Of a stretch of DNA of 6,079 nt, positions 1-5,600 are shown in pieces. The stretch lies in the NCBI GenBank assembly GCA_025464795.1, contig JAODNB010000128.1:1-6079 (forward strand), in the 5' to 3' direction. The translations under genes and the position numbers were made by a program. How positions within the stretch are numbered: position 1 is the stretch's first letter; each line of letters opens with the position of its first letter. The notes beneath the pieces were generated by a model that did not search any database, had not been told where the DNA came from, and saw only the letters and a list, made by a program, of their open reading frames with translations. Source of the DNA: Frankiales bacterium. GTDB lineage: Bacteria > Actinomycetota > Actinomycetes > Mycobacteriales > SCTD01.

Positions 1-1493
1 AGGGCCGCAACTCCACGCACCAGATGAAGAAGCTGACCGTCGACGAGCTCAAGGAGCTCCGCGACCGCCTCTACATCGACATCAGCGACAAGGCCCTCGA
101 GTCCGGCCTGCCGCCGTACTTCCACCCTGGCCCGCACAGCAACGAGATCGCGTACATGCGTGAGCGGCGCGAGGCCCTCGGCGGGTCCCTGCCCAGCCGG
201 GTCGTCAAGCCGAAGAGCCTCGTGCTCCCCGACGCCAAGGCCTACGACGAGCTGAAGGCCGGCTCCGGCAAGCAGCCGGTCGCCACGACGATGGCTTTCG
301 TCCGGCTGCTGAAGGACCTCATGAAGGACAAGGAGATCGGCGCGCGCTTCGTGCCGGTCGTGCCTGACGAGGCCCGCACGTTCGGCATGGACGCGATGTT
401 CCCGACGGCCAAGATCTACTCCCCCTTCGGACAGCGGTACGAGGCCGTCGACCGCGCGCTCCTGCTGTCCTACAAGGAGTCCGAGCAGGGCCAGATCCTG
501 CACGAGGGCATCACCGAAGCCGGCTCCATGGCCTCGACCATCGCCGCCGCGACGTCCTACGCCACGCACGGCGAGCCGATGATCCCGATCTACATCTTCT
601 ACTCGATGTTCGGCTTCCAGCGGACCGGCGACCAGATGTGGCAGCTGGCCGACCAGCTCGGTCGGGGCTTCCTGCTCGGCGCCACGGCAGGTCGCACCAC
701 CCTGAACGGTGAGGGCCTGCAGCACCAGGACGGGCACTCGCTGCTCTACGCCTCCACCAACCCGGCCGTGATCGCCTACGACCCCGCGTTCGGGTACGAG
801 CTCGCGTTCATCGTCGAGGACGGCCTGCGACGCATGTACGGCGAGAGCCCGGAGGACGTCTTCTACTACCTCACCGTCTACAACGAGCCCTACCCGCAGC
901 CACCGCTGCCCGACATCTCAGGGCTCCGCGAGGGCGTCCTGCGAGGGATGTACAGGCTCAAGCGGTCCGAGGGCGTCGGCGCTCAGGCCCAGGTCCTCGC
1001 CAGCGGGATCTCGCTCCAAGCCGCCCTTGCTGCCCAGGAGCTGCTGCGCGCGGACTGGGGCATCGGAGCGGACGTCTGGTCGGTCACCTCCTGGAACGAG
1101 CTGCGCCGCGACGCGCTCGCCTGCGACCAGCACGCCCTGCTGCACCCCGAGGAGGCCCCGAAGACGCCGTTCGTCACGACGTCGCTCATGGAGGCTGCCG
1201 GACCGGTGGTCGCGGTGTCCGACTGGATGCGGGCCGTACCGGACCAGATCAGCCGCTGGATCCCCGGCGACTACACCTCCCTCGGCACCGACGGCTTCGG
1301 TCGCTCGGACACCCGGGCTGCGCTCCGTCGGCACTTCCACATCGACGCGGAGTCCATCGCCGTCGCGGTGCTGGAGCAGCTCGCGGCACGTGGAGAGGTC
1401 GAGGCGGACGTGCCCGCCAAGGCGGTCGACCGCTACCGGCTGCGCGACGACCGGTCGACGGGCACGGGCTCGTCGGAGGGCGGCACGGCGTGA
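1..1493 (+). CDS. aceE: Pyruvate dehydrogenase E1 component, homodimeric type (5'-truncated by window edge)
   Basis: This is the C-terminal 496 codons or so of the thiamine-diphosphate-dependent E1 subunit, which decarboxylates pyruvate and passes the acetyl group to the lipoyl domains of E2 in the cytoplasmic pyruvate dehydrogenase complex. The frame is open to the first base and reads GRNSTHQMKKLT just before and through position 24, which matches the interior of AceE. The Met at 24 is therefore internal and the true start lies upstream. Homodimeric E1 enzymes are roughly 900 residues, so a little over half is present. Visible family blocks are ILHEGITEAGS (about 495-530), YIFYSMFGFQR and TTLNGEGLQHQDGHS. 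By spacing against E. coli AceE, Glu at 516-518, Tyr at 600-602 and His at 723-725 correspond to active-site E571, Y599 and H640, so the enzyme looks intact. The C-terminal tail after about 1450 is Gly/Ser-rich and poorly constrained. The stop overlaps the next start by 4 bases. Confidence 0.97.
   Translation, partial: GRNSTHQMKKLTVDELKELRDRLYIDISDKALESGLPPYFHPGPHSNEIAYMRERREALGGSLPSRVVKPKSLVLPDAKAYDELKAGSGKQPVATTMAFVRLLKDLMKDKEIGARFVPVVPDEARTFGMDAMFPTAKIYSPFGQRYEAVDRALLLSYKESEQGQILHEGITEAGSMASTIAAATSYATHGEPMIPIYIFYSMFGFQRTGDQMWQLADQLGRGFLLGATAGRTTLNGEGLQHQDGHSLLYASTNPAVIAYDPAFGYELAFIVEDGLRRMYGESPEDVFYYLTVYNEPYPQPPLPDISGLREGVLRGMYRLKRSEGVGAQAQVLASGISLQAALAAQELLRADWGIGADVWSVTSWNELRRDALACDQHALLHPEEAPKTPFVTTSLMEAAGPVVAVSDWMRAVPDQISRWIPGDYTSLGTDGFGRSDTRAALRRHFHIDAESIAVAVLEQLAARGEVEADVPAKAVDRYRLRDDRSTGTGSSEGGTA
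1475..1480 (+). promoter_or_regulatory. Shine-Dalgarno site for the VOC gene
   Basis: GGAGGG lies inside the end of aceE, nine bases before the GTG at 1490. It supports GTG 1490 as the start of the VOC protein and indicates that the gene can be initiated directly as well as by coupling to aceE termination. Confidence 0.6.
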
Positions 1494-1921
1494 CGCTGCG
1501 CGCCTCACACCTCGGCATCTGCGTGTCCGACCGTGACGCGGCGATGCGGTTCTGGTGCGACGGCCTCGGCTTCGAGGTCGCCGAGCACTACGACCTCACC
1601 GACGAGGTGATCCCGGGGCTCGCTGAGGCGCTGGAGGTTCCCGCGCCGGTGGCGGTGCGATCCCAGATGATCCGGCTCGGGGAGCTCAAGATCGAGGTGC
1701 TGAGCTACGACGACCCCGCCGTGACAGGCCGGCCGTCGACGAGCCGCGGCGCCCTCGGCTACACGCACCTGTCGTTCCTGCACCCGTCGATCGACGACTT
1801 CGCCGACCACCTGGTGGCGCACGGCGGCACGCTCCTCAAGGAGACGCGGCAGAACCTCGGGATCGAGGTCGTCTTCGTCGCCGACCCCGACGGCACCCGG
1901 ATCGAGCTGATGCAGGGGTGA
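1490..1921 (+). CDS. VOC-superfamily (glyoxalase/dioxygenase fold) protein
   Basis: This 143-residue protein has the paired beta-alpha-beta-beta-beta modules of the vicinal oxygen chelate superfamily. The first module opens with SHLGICVSDRDAAMRFW, followed by DGLGFEV. The second opens with GYTHLSF and ends with FVADPDGTRIELMQ. The four positions that bind the metal in glyoxalase I-like enzymes are all occupied in the usual H/E/H/E order: His7, Glu69, His93 and Glu139. A functional metal site is therefore likely (inferred from the family). The substrate is unknown; lactoylglutathione-type chemistry, extradiol cleavage, epimerase activity and simple ligand binding are all found in this superfamily. 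The GTG start overlaps the aceE stop (GTGA), has a GGAGGG upstream, and places the first metal ligand at the usual position near the N-terminus. The stop overlaps the next gene in the same way. Cytosolic; no signal peptide or membrane segment. Confidence 0.9.
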   Translation: MTLRASHLGICVSDRDAAMRFWCDGLGFEVAEHYDLTDEVIPGLAEALEVPAPVAVRSQMIRLGELKIEVLSYDDPAVTGRPSTSRGALGYTHLSFLHPSIDDFADHLVAHGGTLLKETRQNLGIEVVFVADPDGTRIELMQG

Positions 1922-2364
1922 GCTACGCCATCTCGTCGACGATCGACATCGACGCCCCGATCGAGCAAGTGTGGGCGACCCTGACGGACGTCGAGCGCTA
2001 CCCGGAGTGGAACCCCTTCACCGTCGTCGTGAAGACGACCCTCGAGCTCGGCTCACCGGTGGACATGATGGTCGCGCTGCGACCGCCCAAGCAGCGGCAC
2101 CAGGTCGAGTACGTCACGTCCTACGTCGAAGGCACCCGTGTCTCCTGGGGCGTGGCCGTCGGCCCGAGGTGGTTCATCGATGCGAACCGCGTCCAGGAGC
2201 TGACGGACCTCGGCGAGGGACGAACCCGGTACTTCACGGAGGACACCTTCACCGGAATCGGCGTCGGGCTCATGCGTCTGCTGCTCGGTGCGGCCATCCA
2301 GCGCGGCTTCGACGGCGTCGCGCAGGGCCTGAAGCAGCGGTGCGAGGTCAGCGCGCGGGCGTGA
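1918..2364 (+). CDS. SRPBCC family protein (polyketide cyclase/START-like)
   Basis: This 148-residue protein fits a complete single-domain SRPBCC/Bet v 1-like fold, which forms a deep cavity for a hydrophobic ligand. Evidence is the N-terminal strand and helix ISSTIDIDAPIEQVWATLTDVERYPEWNPF (residues 5-34), which has the family's ...AP...VW..L.D...YPEWNPF signature. A run of beta strands follows (about 38-112), and then a long amphipathic C-terminal helix (about 117-142), as usual in this fold. There is no signal peptide. The ligand or reaction cannot be assigned. The GTG start overlaps the VOC stop by 4 bases (GTGA), and no convincing Shine-Dalgarno site is present, so translation probably depends on coupling to the VOC gene. 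Third gene of the aceE operon as seen here. The stop overlaps the end of a possible antisense small gene by 17 bases. Confidence 0.88.
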   Translation: MSYAISSTIDIDAPIEQVWATLTDVERYPEWNPFTVVVKTTLELGSPVDMMVALRPPKQRHQVEYVTSYVEGTRVSWGVAVGPRWFIDANRVQELTDLGEGRTRYFTEDTFTGIGVGLMRLLLGAAIQRGFDGVAQGLKQRCEVSARA

Positions 2365-2482
2365 CCGTCATCTGGACCGGAGCCTCGTCGCGCGTGGACG
2401 CGCTCGGGGAGGTCGCCAGGGCACCGCTGAGCAGACCGGCGAGGAGCATCGACGGCAGCAGGGCTGCAAGGCGCGTCTTCAC
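2348..2482 (-). CDS. Possible small secreted peptide (44 aa, signal peptide-like)
   Basis: Reading from a GTG at 2482, this frame encodes MKTRLAALLPSMLLAGLLSG and continues ALATSPSA, followed by about 16 polar residues. That is a textbook secretion signal: positive N-region KTR, a hydrophobic core at residues 5-22 and an ALA/T cleavage site near residue 23. It would release a mature peptide of about 21 residues. A purine-rich GAGGGGGGAC stretch sits at about 2492-2501, roughly ten bases before the GTG, and could act as the ribosome binding site. The frame stays open further upstream, but there it runs antisense to a well-supported gene, so the internal GTG is the sensible start. The end overlaps the 3' end of the SRPBCC gene by 17 bases in convergent orientation. 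No function can be assigned. GC-rich DNA produces chance hydrophobic frames, so this may not be a gene; the combination of signal sequence, ribosome site and position in a gap raises it above background. Confidence 0.4.
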   Translation of the reverse strand: MKTRLAALLPSMLLAGLLSGALATSPSASTRDEAPVQMTVTPAR

Positions 2483-2508
2483 ACCTCTGCTGTCCCCCCT
2501 CGCGGCCG

Positions 2509-2526
2509 GAACACTCCTGTTCAGGA
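2509..2526. repeat. Two overlapping short inverted repeats in the divergent intergenic region
   Basis: GAACA-CTCC-TGTTC (2509-2522, 5-base arms and 4-base spacer) overlaps TCCTG-TT-CAGGA (2515-2526, 5-base arms and 2-base spacer). They lie between the possible secreted-peptide gene (- strand, start 2482) and the DUF2795-type gene (+ strand, start 2582), where an operator for a dimeric regulator could sit. The first resembles a LexA (SOS) box but has six bases between GAAC and GTTC instead of the four in the actinobacterial/Gram-positive consensus, so it is not called as one. Short arms can arise by chance. Confidence 0.3.
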
Positions 2527-2581
2527 CGGACAAATGACGTAACGCAGGTGACACCAGCGCGAACGTGGGTAGTTGCGGGCC

Positions 2582-2980
2582 ATGGAACGAGGCAGCGACA
2601 AGCACGGCCACCGGCTCGATGAGGCCCTGGCGAAGGAGACCCGCGCTCTGGTGACAGGCGGGCACGACAACCGTGAGGAGTGGAACTCCCCCGAGCCGTC
2701 GGGCGAGGACCAGCCGGAGGTCGACTCCGGGCGCCTCGTGGGTGGCACGCCGGAGGGCCTGACGCCCGAGGACGTCGAGGGCCGCTCCCGGCTCGCCTCG
2801 TTGCTCGGCAAGGAGATCTGGCCGGCGGAGACGCAGCAGATCCGTGAGCGCGTCGTGGACCAAGGCGGCGAGGACAGCGTGATCGAGCTCGTCGGCAGGC
2901 TCCCGGAGGGGCGCGTGTACGTCAACGTCGCTGAGGTGTGGAAGGACCTGAACGGCGGGGTCGAGCAGCACCGCTTCTGA
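2582..2980 (+). CDS. DUF2795-type protein
   Basis: This 132-residue, strongly hydrophilic protein begins MERGSDKHGHRLDEALAKET, contains EEWNSPEPSGEDQPEV and ends with a small folded-looking segment of about 75 residues. That layout resembles the actinobacterial DUF2795 proteins as I remember them: N-terminus MERGS.KH, a disordered linker rich in Glu/Asp/Pro/Gly, then a helical domain with a LP.....Y..V.EVW-like end. Here that end is LPEGRVYVNVAEVW, residues 108-120. No enzymatic residues, signal peptide or membrane segment are visible. The family function is not established. I chose the ATG at 2582 over the TTG at 2573 because it gives the conserved MERGS start. No good Shine-Dalgarno site precedes it, so a leaderless or poorly led transcript is possible. 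It appears to be a single gene with its own upstream region; the next gene on the strand starts 75 bases after its stop. Confidence 0.82.
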   Translation: MERGSDKHGHRLDEALAKETRALVTGGHDNREEWNSPEPSGEDQPEVDSGRLVGGTPEGLTPEDVEGRSRLASLLGKEIWPAETQQIRERVVDQGGEDSVIELVGRLPEGRVYVNVAEVWKDLNGGVEQHRF

Positions 2981-3055
2981 TGGTTCCGCTGGTCACTACT
3001 GACTAAATCCGGCAATTCGCGCACCGGAGCCCGTTCTGTCCCTGATGCTCGCTGC

Positions 3056-3895
3056 ATGGGACGACGCGGCGCCATCGACTGCCTAGAGGACCACCCGAAC
3101 CTTGCGGAGATCCTCGGTGTGCTGTCGCAGCTCGCCCACGTGAACGACAGCGACATCCCGCGCCTCGCTCAGGCCTGGACAAACGACATCCAGATCGCCG
3201 ACGCGCGCGACAAGGCACTCATGCCCGACGGGCCGTTGGTGATGGAAGTGCTCGCCGCGTTCGAGGCGGTGACCTCGCTGTTCGCCGACGACCTCGCCGG
3301 TGAGGCCGCTTACGTCACCGTGGACCCGGCGATCACCACGACCGCCTTGAAGGCGGTCCGCGACGCCATCGCCGCGGCGTACGCCAAGCCGGTGCTGTCC
3401 CGCACGGAGCACGCGACGCTCATGAAGCCCTGGCGCACGGTCTTCGCTGAGGGCACGGTCGACGAGCCGGACCTAGGACCGCAGAGCGAGGAGGTCAAGG
3501 CCCTGCTGTCCTGGCTCCCCCGGCTCGCCACGCGCTGCCACGACTCCGAGAACCAGGCGGTCTACGAGCAGCTCGTCGACCAGACCTTCATCGACGAGCA
3601 GGGCCGGGCAGGCGCGGCGGACAGCGCTTTCCAGGTGGCTGTCATGACGAGCCGACGCCGCGTGTGGGCACTCGTCCGCCGGTCGGGTGCCGAGGGACTC
3701 GCCCGCCCGTGCGGATCCTGCGGTCGCTCTGCGGTCAGCTCTGCCCTGGATGACCGCGAGAGCTCCCGGGTCCTCGCTCTCTGCCTCGACGCTGCCTGCG
3801 CCCTGCTGGTAGCGGACGCTATGCCGGACGAGCTCATCGACGTCCTCACCAATCCGGTGCGAGCGCTGATCCCCAGCCAGCGCAAGCCTCTCTAG
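3056..3895 (+). CDS. Unrecognised protein with C-terminal four-cysteine pattern
   Basis: I do not recognise this 279-residue protein. It is predicted to be soluble and mostly helical, with no signal peptide or membrane helix. The third codon position is strongly GC-biased through nearly the whole frame, as in the neighbours, which supports it as a real gene and argues against the overlapping Arg-rich antisense frame. Residues about 60-160 are a conserved-looking helical core (DGPLVMEVLAAFEAVTSLFA and AAAYAKPVLSRTEHATLMKP). Near the C-terminus, CGSC (Cys219, Cys222) and CLDAAC (Cys243, Cys248) make a CxxC ... CxxxxC arrangement that could form a structural zinc site or a redox pair (inference). 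The ATG at 3056 has no clear ribosome binding site, and the frame is open back to the preceding gene's stop, so a later start such as GTG 3119 (residue 22) cannot be excluded. Convergent with the PHP gene, with a 5-base gap. Confidence 0.75.
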   Translation: MGRRGAIDCLEDHPNLAEILGVLSQLAHVNDSDIPRLAQAWTNDIQIADARDKALMPDGPLVMEVLAAFEAVTSLFADDLAGEAAYVTVDPAITTTALKAVRDAIAAAYAKPVLSRTEHATLMKPWRTVFAEGTVDEPDLGPQSEEVKALLSWLPRLATRCHDSENQAVYEQLVDQTFIDEQGRAGAADSAFQVAVMTSRRRVWALVRRSGAEGLARPCGSCGRSAVSSALDDRESSRVLALCLDAACALLVADAMPDELIDVLTNPVRALIPSQRKPL

Positions 3896-3900
3896 CCTGG

Positions 3901-4953
3901 TCACCCCGAGCCGCGTGCCGCCGTCCAGCCCACCAGCTCCTCGGCGGACCACGCGTTGATGACGCGGTCGGCCGTCACGCCGGTGAGGTGCGCTCTCTCG
4001 CAGCCGTTCACCTGGAAGTCCAGCTGGCCCGGCGCATGCGCATCGGTGTCGATCGAGAGCTTGCAGCCCGCCTCCCAGGCCAACCGGAGCAGCCGCTTGG
4101 GAGGGTCGAGCCGCTCGGGCCGGCTGTTGATCTCGACCGCCACGTCGAACTGCGCACAGGCGGCGAAGACGAGCTCGGCGTCGAACTCCGACTCCGGCCG
4201 CTTCTTCTCGCCTCCCACCTTGCGTCCCGTGCAGTGCCCGAGTACGTCGGTGTGCGGGTTGGAGATCGCCGCGATCATCCGCGGCGTCATCTCCTCGGAC
4301 GGCATCCGGAGCTTCGAGTGGACCGAGGCGACGACGAGGTCGAGCCGGGCGAGCAGCGCCGGCTCTTGATCGAGGGTCCCGTCCTCGTTGATGTCGCACT
4401 CGATGCCCGTCAGGATCCGAAACGCCCGCGCGTCGCCGGAGGCAGCCTCGGAAGCCAAGGCCTCGTTGAGCTGCTCGATGACGTCGAGCTGCTCGCGAAG
4501 GCGGTCTGCCGACAGCCCGTTCGCCACCCTCAGCCGGGGTGAGTGGTCGGTCAGCACCATGTACTCGTGGCCCAGACCCCTGGCTGCGAGGGCCATCTCC
4601 TGAATGGGCGACCCTCCGTCGCTCCAGTCGGAGTGGAGGTGGCAGTCGCCCTTGAGCGCGGCACGCAGCGCAGCCGCACCGTCGCTCACCGACACACCGC
4701 CGAGGTCGGCCACCCGGCGGAGGTAGTTCGGCTCCTCACCGTCCAGCGACTCCCCGATGACCAGAGCGGTCACCTTGCCGATCCCCGGCAGGTCAGCGAG
4801 CGTCCCCGCCCGATGCCGCTCCTCCAGCTCCTCCCGGCCCAGGTCGTCGACCAGCCCTGCCGCCTTGCGGAAGGCCTTCACCCGGTAGCTCGGCTCGAGA
4901 GCCCGCTCGAGCGCGAAGGCGATCGATCGGAGGTCCGCTGCCGGATCCCTCAC
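3901..4953 (-). CDS. PolX-like PHP-domain phosphoesterase lacking the polymerase core
   Basis: This 350-residue protein joins two ends of bacterial family X DNA polymerase. Residues 1-80 resemble the PolX N-terminal 8-kDa region, with YRVKAFRKAA and a helix-hairpin-helix DNA-binding motif DLPGIGKVTALV (54-65). Residues 101-345 form a PHP domain with all the usual metal positions: His105, His107, Asp112 (GDCHLHSDWSDG), His137 (TDHS), Glu185 (GIECDI), His212 (SVHS), His240 (LGH), Asp304 and His306 (DTDAHAP). Its text (e.g. TDHSPRLRVANGLS) is the PolX C-terminal type and not histidinol phosphatase. The fingers/palm/thumb polymerase segment is absent, and only about 20 residues link the two parts. 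In PolX this PHP domain is a metal-dependent 3'-5' exonuclease/phosphoesterase, so a DNA end-processing role is inferred. The GTG start at 4953 is set by GGAGGAGGG upstream and the 4-base overlap with the PAP2 stop. The longer upstream frame is Arg/Gly-rich antisense noise. Confidence 0.92.
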   Translation of the reverse strand: MRDPAADLRSIAFALERALEPSYRVKAFRKAAGLVDDLGREELEERHRAGTLADLPGIGKVTALVIGESLDGEEPNYLRRVADLGGVSVSDGAAALRAALKGDCHLHSDWSDGGSPIQEMALAARGLGHEYMVLTDHSPRLRVANGLSADRLREQLDVIEQLNEALASEAASGDARAFRILTGIECDINEDGTLDQEPALLARLDLVVASVHSKLRMPSEEMTPRMIAAISNPHTDVLGHCTGRKVGGEKKRPESEFDAELVFAACAQFDVAVEINSRPERLDPPKRLLRLAWEAGCKLSIDTDAHAPGQLDFQVNGCERAHLTGVTADRVINAWSAEELVGWTAARGSG

Positions 4954-5600
4954 CCGATGCCCTCCTCCAAGGGCACCTCGCGCCCTACCCGCTCGTCCTT
5001 CCAGGCGGCGAAGACCGCGGTCCACGCCGTCGCCCAGCAGCCTCCCATGACCAGCCCGGCAAGGACGTCCGAGGGGTAGTGCACCCCAAGCACGACGCGG
5101 GTCAGCGCCACCACGAGCGGGATGACGAGCAGCCACCAGCTGCGACGTCCCAGTCGTGGCAGCAGCAGGACCGCGCACGTCCCCCAGAAGGCCGCCGCTC
5201 CCACGGCATGACCTGACGGAAAGCTGGTCGTCGCGGGACAGGAGATCTCGTGCAGGCACGGGCGGACCCGGTCGACGAGCAGCTTGGTGAGCGACGACAG
5301 GGCCTCAGCGCCCAGCACGCTCAGGAGCACGTAGGCCGACAGCCTGCGCCTGCCCTGCCTGAGCAGCAGCAACGCGATCACAACGGCCGCCGCCTCCAGC
5401 AGGAGCGGCGCGCCCAGCTGCGTGACACCGAGCACGACGTCGCGCCACAGCCCCTTGCCGGTCTCGAGGGAGTGCGATCCGGACTCGTCGAAGTGCCGCA
5501 GCGGGCTCCAGCTGTCGCGGATGAGGACGGCGAGCGGGACGACGAGCGCGACGCCGACGAGCAGGGACGCGAGGGCCAGCCCTCGCTGCAACCGGCTCAA
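4950..5600 (-). CDS. PAP2-family membrane lipid phosphatase
   Basis: This 216-residue integral membrane protein carries the three phosphatase motifs of the PAP2 superfamily. They are KLLVDRVRP (Lys106, Arg113), SFPSGH (Ser129, His131) and TRVVLGVHYPSD (Arg168, nucleophile His174, Asp178). About six hydrophobic segments are visible (near 8-27, 65-80, 88-104, 132-147, 155-171 and 179-199), the usual topology, with the active site expected at the outer membrane face. Family members dephosphorylate phosphatidic acid, phosphatidylglycerol phosphate or undecaprenyl pyrophosphate; which one applies cannot be read here. The adjacent lipid kinase makes a phospholipid substrate plausible. The start is taken as TTG at 5600, overlapping the kinase stop as TTGA. 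It gives a short basic N-terminus (MSRLQR) before the first membrane helix. No Shine-Dalgarno site is visible and there is no ATG until residue 185, so the start is less certain (GTG codons at residues 16 and 18 are alternatives). The stop overlaps the PHP start. Confidence 0.93.
   Translation of the reverse strand: MSRLQRGLALASLLVGVALVVPLAVLIRDSWSPLRHFDESGSHSLETGKGLWRDVVLGVTQLGAPLLLEAAAVVIALLLLRQGRRRLSAYVLLSVLGAEALSSLTKLLVDRVRPCLHEISCPATTSFPSGHAVGAAAFWGTCAVLLLPRLGRRSWWLLVIPLVVALTRVVLGVHYPSDVLAGLVMGGCWATAWTAVFAAWKDERVGREVPLEEGIG
4960..4968 (-). promoter_or_regulatory. Strong Shine-Dalgarno site for the PHP gene
   Basis: GGAGGAGGG on the minus strand ends six bases before the GTG at 4953. It is the best ribosome binding site in the window and decides the start of the PHP protein. 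It lies within the last codons of the PAP2 gene, so the PHP gene can be translated efficiently in its own right in addition to coupling. Confidence 0.75.

Noticed and set aside
918..1536. Several 70-196 codon frames on both strands within aceE
   Set aside because: They lie over strongly conserved AceE sequence and encode Arg/Ser/Ala-rich products without motifs.
1505..1822. 105-codon minus-strand frame over the VOC gene
   Set aside because: It is antisense to a protein with all four metal ligands in place, and has no motif or ribosome site of its own.
2509..2522. Possible LexA/SOS box (GAAC...GTTC)
   Set aside because: There are six bases between GAAC and GTTC; the consensus needs four, and the flanking bases do not fit either.
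2483..2971. Long minus-strand frame upstream of the possible secreted peptide
   Set aside because: It is antisense to the DUF2795-type gene and has no recognisable domain. Only the part from the GTG at 2482 has signal-peptide character.
3008..3028. Possible terminator hairpin TCCGG...CCGGA after the DUF2795-type gene
   Set aside because: It has a five-base stem with an eleven-base loop and no T-tract, which is too weak to call.
2978..3056. Stop-codon readthrough joining the DUF2795-type gene and the unrecognised gene
   Set aside because: The two genes are in the same frame with no further stop between them, but 25 open codons are unremarkable at this GC content and no readthrough signal or domain continuity is visible.
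3473..4399. 308-codon open frame on the minus strand spanning the end of the unrecognised gene and part of the PHP gene
   Set aside because: Its product is Arg/Ala/Gly-rich low-complexity sequence with no domain, and it overlaps two better-supported genes on opposite strands. It is typical of shadow frames in GC-rich DNA.
3956..5079. Plus-strand frames of 71-184 codons over the PHP and PAP2 genes
   Set aside because: They are antisense to proteins with complete catalytic motifs, and the products are low-complexity.
4954..5259. 102-codon N-terminal extension of the PHP protein
   Set aside because: The extension is Arg/Gly-rich and lies entirely over the PAP2 gene on the same strand in another frame. 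The strong GGAGGAGGG site and GTGA overlap fix the start at 4953.
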